A DNA stretch of 23,814 bases from Holosporaceae bacterium (GTDB taxonomy: Bacteria > Pseudomonadota > Alphaproteobacteria > UBA3830): positions 1-23,814 of the forward strand of contig JAISHN010000040.1 in the NCBI GenBank assembly GCA_031262635.1, given 5' to 3'. The notes beneath the pieces were generated by a model. The model ran no database searches, was not told the origin of the DNA, and worked only from the letters and a program-made list of their open reading frames with translations. Made by a program: the position numbers and the translations under genes. Shown in pieces: positions 22,823-23,814 of the stretch (position 1 is the stretch's first letter; every line of letters starts with the position of its first letter).

Positions 22823-23749
22823 TTACGGCTTAGTTTCGCTAAATAATCCTGGTTTAGGGGTAAAGACTACGACCTCATTGAAAAAGCAGTGATGGTCTCC
22901 GTAATCAAATATCAGCTTAGGAGTCAAAAACCAAAATCCGAATACTGACCTCGAAGCGCTAGCGTCTTTAAATATCAATTTTCCATTAACTTTTACTTTT
23001 CTAGATGTCCATAATCCAAATTCATATAAAATTTTCACTTCGTCTTTTTTAATATGTTTCAAATTAGGATGAACTTGCTGTGGATCAAGGGGCGTGTTAA
23101 ATAAGCGATTCACTGTTGTATGCCTGTCGCCGGATGTAAAACTTATCATGCCGACGTTTATATTATTCGTAATATCATACCCGCTGCCGTCGCCACTGCG
23201 TTGAACTCTCCATTTTATCATGGCTTTATCGTCGTCTACGCCAACGACGTAAAACAGCATTTGATACGCATAACAGCCTGCGGGGAGATTGCCGGACGCG
23301 TCCTTATATTGCCTTGTTCCGCCGCCAAAATATGGAAGCGACGCGGCGATGAAGACCTGACTTAAGTCGCTTAGAGTTATTCTTTTATTTGTTGTTCTAT
23401 TCATGCTTATATTTTGAATCATATTTATTCCGCAGTGAGCGCAGAATTTTATCTTTGTCTTTATTTGATAGTATTTAGGGATATCGTGCATAGCGACGAG
23501 GCACATTATCAATATCGGAACGCAGATCGCGAATTCGATCAGAACTGAGCCTCGGGAGTTTTGGCGATCTGAGCGATTTTTCCTGTCGAGAGAAGACGGA
23601 GCGGAGTTATAGAAACGGCGCTCGTTTTCTTTATCGCCTTCGCCGTTTCTTCTTCCGTCATCCTTGAGCGAAGCGAAGGATCCAGACGAAGAAGCCTGAA
23701 AATCGCTTGGATCCTTCGTCGGACTTCGTCCTCCTCCAGGATGACGCAC
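22823..23749 (-). CDS. TadE/TadG-like pilus assembly protein, 5' end altered by a repeat
   Basis: RGSVLIEFAICVPILIMCLV at about 66-85 is the TadE signature: a Gly, a conserved Glu (E72) and a hydrophobic helix that is the only membrane segment. A periplasmic domain of about 210 residues follows. TadE-like pseudopilins belong to Tad/Flp pilus systems; no other tad gene is in the window. Residues 1-35 of the frame (from GTG 23749) are encoded by inverted repeat copy H. Between the repeat and the TadE helix there is no ATG, GTG or TTG, and upstream the frame stays open to the window edge. So the product either starts outside the window, starts in the repeat, or the original 5' end was lost. The TadE domain is firm; gene integrity is uncertain. 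Confidence 0.7.
   Translation of the reverse strand: MRHPGGGRSPTKDPSDFQASSSGSFASLKDDGRRNGEGDKENERRFYNSAPSSLDRKNRSDRQNSRGSVLIEFAICVPILIMCLVAMHDIPKYYQIKTKIKFCAHCGINMIQNISMNRTTNKRITLSDLSQVFIAASLPYFGGGTRQYKDASGNLPAGCYAYQMLFYVVGVDDDKAMIKWRVQRSGDGSGYDITNNINVGMISFTSGDRHTTVNRLFNTPLDPQQVHPNLKHIKKDEVKILYEFGLWTSRKVKVNGKLIFKDASASRSVFGFWFLTPKLIFDYGDHHCFFNEVVVFTPKPGLFSETKP
23655..23747 (-). repeat. Dispersed repeat copy H, inverted, within the TadE-like frame
   Basis: Read on the minus strand: GCGTCATCCTGGAGGAGGAC, AAGGATCCAAGCGATTTTC, then CGTCTGGATCCTTCGCTTCG and CTCAAGGATGACGGAAG. The paired arms and the GTCTGGATCC centre agree with copies A-G, but the orientation is opposite. It encodes the residues HPGGGRSPTKDPSDFQ and SSGSFASLKDDG of the TadE-like frame. 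Confidence 0.8.
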
Positions 23750-23805
23750 TCCCTCTACCCTTGCGGAAAAGGATCGACGCGAGGGGAAAGTCGTTGACGC
23801 ATATC

Positions 23806-23814
23806 GTAGGGGCG
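23806..23814 (+). repeat. GTAGGGGCG motif at window end (truncated copy)
   Basis: The last nine bases are GTAGGGGCG, the left arm of the short palindromic motif at 11365 and 22691. The rest lies outside the window. Confidence 0.5.

Overview
The window looks like chromosomal DNA from an alphaproteobacterium, most likely a host-associated lineage of the Rickettsiales/Holosporales kind. This is inferred from the prolyl-tRNA synthetase of the short type without the editing insert, a division/wall (dcw) cluster cut off after ftsW, a lone gatA, a TadE-type pilin-like protein, leucine-rich-repeat debris, and a dispersed palindromic repeat that runs into reading frames much like the Rickettsia palindromic elements. 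Base composition is moderate, with core genes rich in CG-containing codons and a visibly AT-richer accessory segment at about 10.8-13.7 kb.

Layout. 1-1085 (plus): an unrecognised ORF and a stand-alone minimal nucleotidyltransferase (MNT fold), preceded by what may be the last residues of a histidyl-tRNA-synthetase-like frame. 1025-10463 (minus): a tightly packed operon, tRNA-Tyr, rsmH, ftsL, ftsI, murE, murF, mraY, murD, ftsW. Most genes in it overlap by 1-11 bases, and a TTGACA/TATTAT promoter precedes the tRNA. mraZ is absent at the front, and murG and later genes are absent at the back. The operon makes the lipid-linked peptidoglycan precursor and the septal synthase pair FtsW/FtsI. 10464-14310: an accessory patch with a truncated rpmG (ribosomal protein L33) remnant, a small acidic exported protein, a repeat, a decayed ORF with an internal amber codon, a 587-residue DUF4209 protein carrying a HEPN-type RNxxxH motif, and a leucine-rich-repeat gene remnant whose 3' end is made of repeat sequence. 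14311-22662: housekeeping genes topA (+), mltG (+), gatA (-), proS (+) and lolC/lolE-like (+, overlapping proS). topA and mltG are separated by a 246-bp element with 17-bp inverted termini and two further repeat copies. 22663-23814: a hairpin terminator, another repeat, and a TadE-like gene on the minus strand whose 5' end runs into an inverted repeat copy and is still open at the window edge.

How the genes fit together. The minus-strand operon and MltG concern peptidoglycan synthesis and glycan-strand termination. LolC/E belongs to lipoprotein export to the outer membrane. ProS and GatA serve aminoacyl-tRNA supply, and TopA sets supercoiling. The accessory patch is the least explained part. 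Its DUF4209/HEPN protein is the best candidate for an undescribed toxin or defence function, and the repeat family is the best candidate for a genome-shaping element that adds peptide ends to genes. No CRISPR array, prophage, rRNA or intact transposase was seen.
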